Shown in pieces: positions 5,795 through 7,006 of a stretch of DNA of 7,006 nt (the stretch's first letter is position 1; every line of letters starts with the position of its first letter). The notes beneath the pieces were generated by a model. It saw only the letters and a list, made by a program, of their open reading frames with translations, was not told the DNA's origin and did not search any database. The position numbers and the translations under genes are program-made. The stretch comes from Christensenella sp. UBA1252. GTDB taxonomy: Bacteria > Bacillota > Clostridia > Christensenellales > CAG-1252. Where the stretch lies: positions 1-7,006 of the forward strand of contig DBVY01000042.1 of assembly GCA_002308575.1 (NCBI GenBank), given 5' to 3'.

Positions 5795-6562
5795 CTATTC
5801 GTTATATCTTTTTTTATAAAGGACGAGTTCGGGATCGACGCCTTCCGCTCGATAGGTGCAAATCAGAATAAAGTCCTTATTTGCAAGGACTCCGAAACAA
5901 CGATCCCCTCCCGTTTCCAACTGATTTCCCAAGTAGGTTACGCCGTCCTTCAAAAAACGAGCGCTTTCACCGCTCGGCAGGGGATACGCAAGGTTCACGA
6001 AACTTCCTACGAGAGCGTTGAGTTTTTCGAGTTTGGGCATTCCTTTTACGTGGAGCGCGTTGATCTCCTCGATCAATTCTTTCTTAAACGCTTCGAACGC
6101 TCCGTTATCGCCGAGTTCGCTCTGCTTTTTCCAATAGTTCAATTCCGGCAAGCGTTGTTTCATATACGCGCGGACTTGCTGTTCGTTGAAATTCTCGTTT
6201 ACCATATGATGTACGCAAACCTCGATCAAGTCGTCCATGTTCGAATAGGTATACGTTCCGTCTGCATAGCACCATTGACAATAGTCTTCGTTCGGCGTTC
6301 CGTCCTTATCTTTTCCGATGATCGAATCGTCGAGCGGCATTCCGCAACATTGGCAAAACAGTTGCCGAGGCGCTCCGAGCAACGTATTGATCGAAACGTT
6401 AAACAGTTTGGAAAGCAGTTTTAAGGTTTCGGTATTCGGAACGGTTTCCCCGTTTTCCCAACGGGATACCGCTTGCCGCGTAACGAAAACCTTTTCCGCC
6501 AGTTCGTCCTGTGACATTCCGTTCTTGGTTCTGAGTTCGTAAATAACGTCTTTTGTGTCCAT
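5795..6562 (-). CDS. XRE-family regulator fused to a zinc ribbon domain
   Basis: A 255-residue cytoplasmic protein in three parts. Residues 4-62 are an XRE-type helix-turn-helix (MSQDELAEKVFVTRQAVSRWENG, written here as residues 16 to 38, then a dimerising helix). Residues about 68-145 match the putative zinc ribbon family PF12674: CQCCGMPL has C70 and C73, YCQWCYADG has C95 and C98, and the helical part ends LPELNYWKK. Residues about 160-255 form a third domain (LNALVGSFVNLAYPLPSG, GNQLETGGDRCFGV) found after such ribbons in Clostridia and of unknown function. It is presumably a transcription regulator whose ribbon binds Zn2+; signal and targets are unknown. The start is the ATG at 6560-6562, 8 bases after AAAGGAGG; an in-frame GTG overlaps that site and is rejected. 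It has its own promoter and terminator. Confidence 0.9.
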   Translation of the reverse strand: MDTKDVIYELRTKNGMSQDELAEKVFVTRQAVSRWENGETVPNTETLKLLSKLFNVSINTLLGAPRQLFCQCCGMPLDDSIIGKDKDGTPNEDYCQWCYADGTYTYSNMDDLIEVCVHHMVNENFNEQQVRAYMKQRLPELNYWKKQSELGDNGAFEAFKKELIEEINALHVKGMPKLEKLNALVGSFVNLAYPLPSGESARFLKDGVTYLGNQLETGGDRCFGVLANKDFILICTYRAEGVDPELVLYKKRYNE

Positions 6563-6570
6563 TTCAGGCA

Positions 6571-6578
6571 CCTCCTTT
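6571..6578 (-). promoter_or_regulatory. Ribosome binding site that fixes the regulator start
   Basis: AAAGGAGG is a near-perfect match to the 16S rRNA anti-Shine-Dalgarno and lies 8 bases before the ATG at 6560-6562. The in-frame GTG at 6569-6571 overlaps its last base and therefore cannot be the start. Confidence 0.9.
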
Positions 6579-6591
6579 CGAATGCAATTGA

Positions 6592-6600
6592 ATTATATCA
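6592..6600 (-). promoter_or_regulatory. Extended -10 promoter of the XRE/zinc-ribbon gene
   Basis: TGATATAAT on the minus strand is a perfect -10 hexamer with a TGn extension. The best -35 candidate at 17-base spacing, GTGAAA (6615-6620), is weak. The spacer is occupied by a near-palindrome at 6600-6613, and an inverted repeat at 6619-6637 abuts the -35 region. Confidence 0.75.
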
Positions 6601-6613
6601 CATTTCGAAACGT
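6600..6613. promoter_or_regulatory. Candidate operator, 14-bp near-palindrome
   Basis: ACATTTCGAAACGT is symmetric except for one pair, with TTTCGAAA as its perfect core. It lies inside the promoter spacer of the XRE gene, where a dimeric repressor would block RNA polymerase. Its TTTCGAAACG part recurs at 5730-5739, upstream of the ZIP promoter. Operator function is inferred only. Confidence 0.45.
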
Positions 6614-6618
6614 ATTTC

Positions 6619-6637
6619 ACGCAACTTTCCGTTGCGT
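6619..6637. repeat. Inverted repeat upstream of the XRE gene
   Basis: A perfect 7-bp inverted repeat, ACGCAAC (6619-6625) / GTTGCGT (6631-6637), with a 5-base loop. No U-run follows on either strand, so it is a poor terminator. It touches the -35 region of the XRE promoter and may be an operator, or a stabilising hairpin at the 3' end of the Dabb transcript. Confidence 0.5.
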
Positions 6638-6671
6638 AAGGAAGCCGCCGCCCCGGTTTCCGATAATAGAT

Positions 6672-6697
6672 AACGGAGCGAAAAAGATTACTCCGTT
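6672..6697 (-). terminator. Weak hairpin at the end of the Dabb gene
   Basis: A 7-bp stem, AACGGAG (6672-6678) / CTCCGTT (6691-6697), with a 12-base loop. It includes the TAA stop codon of the Dabb gene in the loop. The downstream minus-strand sequence has no clean U-run, so termination here is doubtful and some read-through into the regulator gene is possible. Confidence 0.3.
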
Positions 6698-6978
6698 TCC
6701 TCGCAATCGAAGATCGCTTTGCTTTCGAGTCTGTCCCCGTAAAGCGCTTTCCATTCCTTATGCGGCACGGAAAGATCGTAGACAGGCAACGCCTCCGACG
6801 TCATGGTCATTTCGATCATAAGACTGTATCGATTTTCGCGGGAACTGTTGGATTTATGCACGACGACGTCTTTCACCCCGTCGATTGTAAGCGTCCTTTC
6901 AAAAAGCTTTTTGATCTCCGGAAATAGTTTTTCCGTGTCGCTTTTGTCCTTGAATTTCGCAAGAATATAGTGTTTCAT
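6688..6978 (-). CDS. Dabb (stress-responsive alpha/beta barrel) domain protein
   Basis: A complete 96-residue cytoplasmic protein resembling the Dabb family (PF07876), dimeric ferredoxin-like barrels. It begins MKHYILAKFK, a typical first strand, and includes the helix FPEIKKLFERTL (19-30), the strand RYSLMIEMTM (50-59) and the segment VPHKEWKALYGDRL (71-84), with H73 and W76 in the conserved H..W arrangement. Family members have varied or unknown roles: some are linked to stress, others are enzymes in specialised pathways. No function can be assigned here. The ATG at 6976-6978 has AAAGGAG 6 bases upstream. Its promoter lies beyond the window, so it may be the last gene of a longer operon. 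The call rests on recognising the family pattern by eye. Confidence 0.82.
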   Translation of the reverse strand: MKHYILAKFKDKSDTEKLFPEIKKLFERTLTIDGVKDVVVHKSNSSRENRYSLMIEMTMTSEALPVYDLSVPHKEWKALYGDRLESKAIFDCEETE

Positions 6979-7006
6979 TTTTTCTCCTTTTAATAAGTCT
7001 TCCCTT
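6979..7006. other. Window edge upstream of the Dabb gene
   Basis: Contains the Dabb ribosome site and about 20 further bases. No promoter can be seen, and it cannot be decided whether an upstream gene ends here. Confidence 0.5.

Noticed and set aside
4949..6424. A 491-codon open frame on the plus strand antisense to the ZIP and XRE genes
   Set aside because: It crosses two strongly supported minus-strand genes plus a promoter and a terminator, has no recognisable domain, and is rich in Arg, Lys and Asn as expected of an antisense shadow.

Overview
The window is ordinary-looking chromosomal DNA, most likely from an anaerobic Bacillota of the class Clostridia, perhaps an uncultured gut lineage. 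This rests on strong AGGAGG-type ribosome sites, the four-polypeptide sodium-pump decarboxylase operon, and several protein types familiar from Clostridia (TSCPD protein, Dabb protein, XRE plus zinc-ribbon protein, CDF exporter with a doubled C-terminal domain). G+C looks close to one half. I cannot name a genus. All nine genes lie on the minus strand, so transcription runs from high to low coordinates. I saw no RNA genes, insertion sequences, CRISPR arrays, origins or attachment sites.

Layout in transcription order: a Dabb-domain protein (6688-6978); an XRE regulator fused to a zinc ribbon (5795-6562) with its own promoter and terminator; a ZIP metal transporter (4877-5656) with its own promoter and terminator; the four-gene oxaloacetate decarboxylase operon (alpha carboxyltransferase 3318-4697, gamma anchor 2950-3315, biotin carrier 2564-2947, beta Na+ pump 1354-2556), with a promoter near 4751-4779 and a strong hairpin terminator at 1296-1327; then a CDF exporter, probably for Mn2+ (118-1215), co-transcribed with a TSCPD protein cut by the window edge (1-108).

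How the genes work together: the oad operon encodes a complete membrane complex. The alpha subunit moves the carboxyl group of oxaloacetate to biotin on the separate carrier protein. The beta subunit decarboxylates carboxybiotin and exports Na+. The small gamma subunit anchors and assembles the complex. The genes are 2, 2 and 7 bases apart, and each ribosome site is built into the end of the gene before it. Metal handling forms a second theme: a ZIP importer and a CDF exporter flank the operon, and a zinc-ribbon regulator lies directly upstream of the ZIP gene. A shared 10-bp motif, TTTCGAAACG, sits in the promoter spacer of the regulator and just upstream of the ZIP promoter. A regulatory link between the two is an inference.

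I found no clearly new system. The best leads are the possible XRE/zinc-ribbon to ZIP regulatory circuit, the N-D-D-D CDF with a tandem C-terminal domain, and an alternating GC tract inside the oad promoter spacer.
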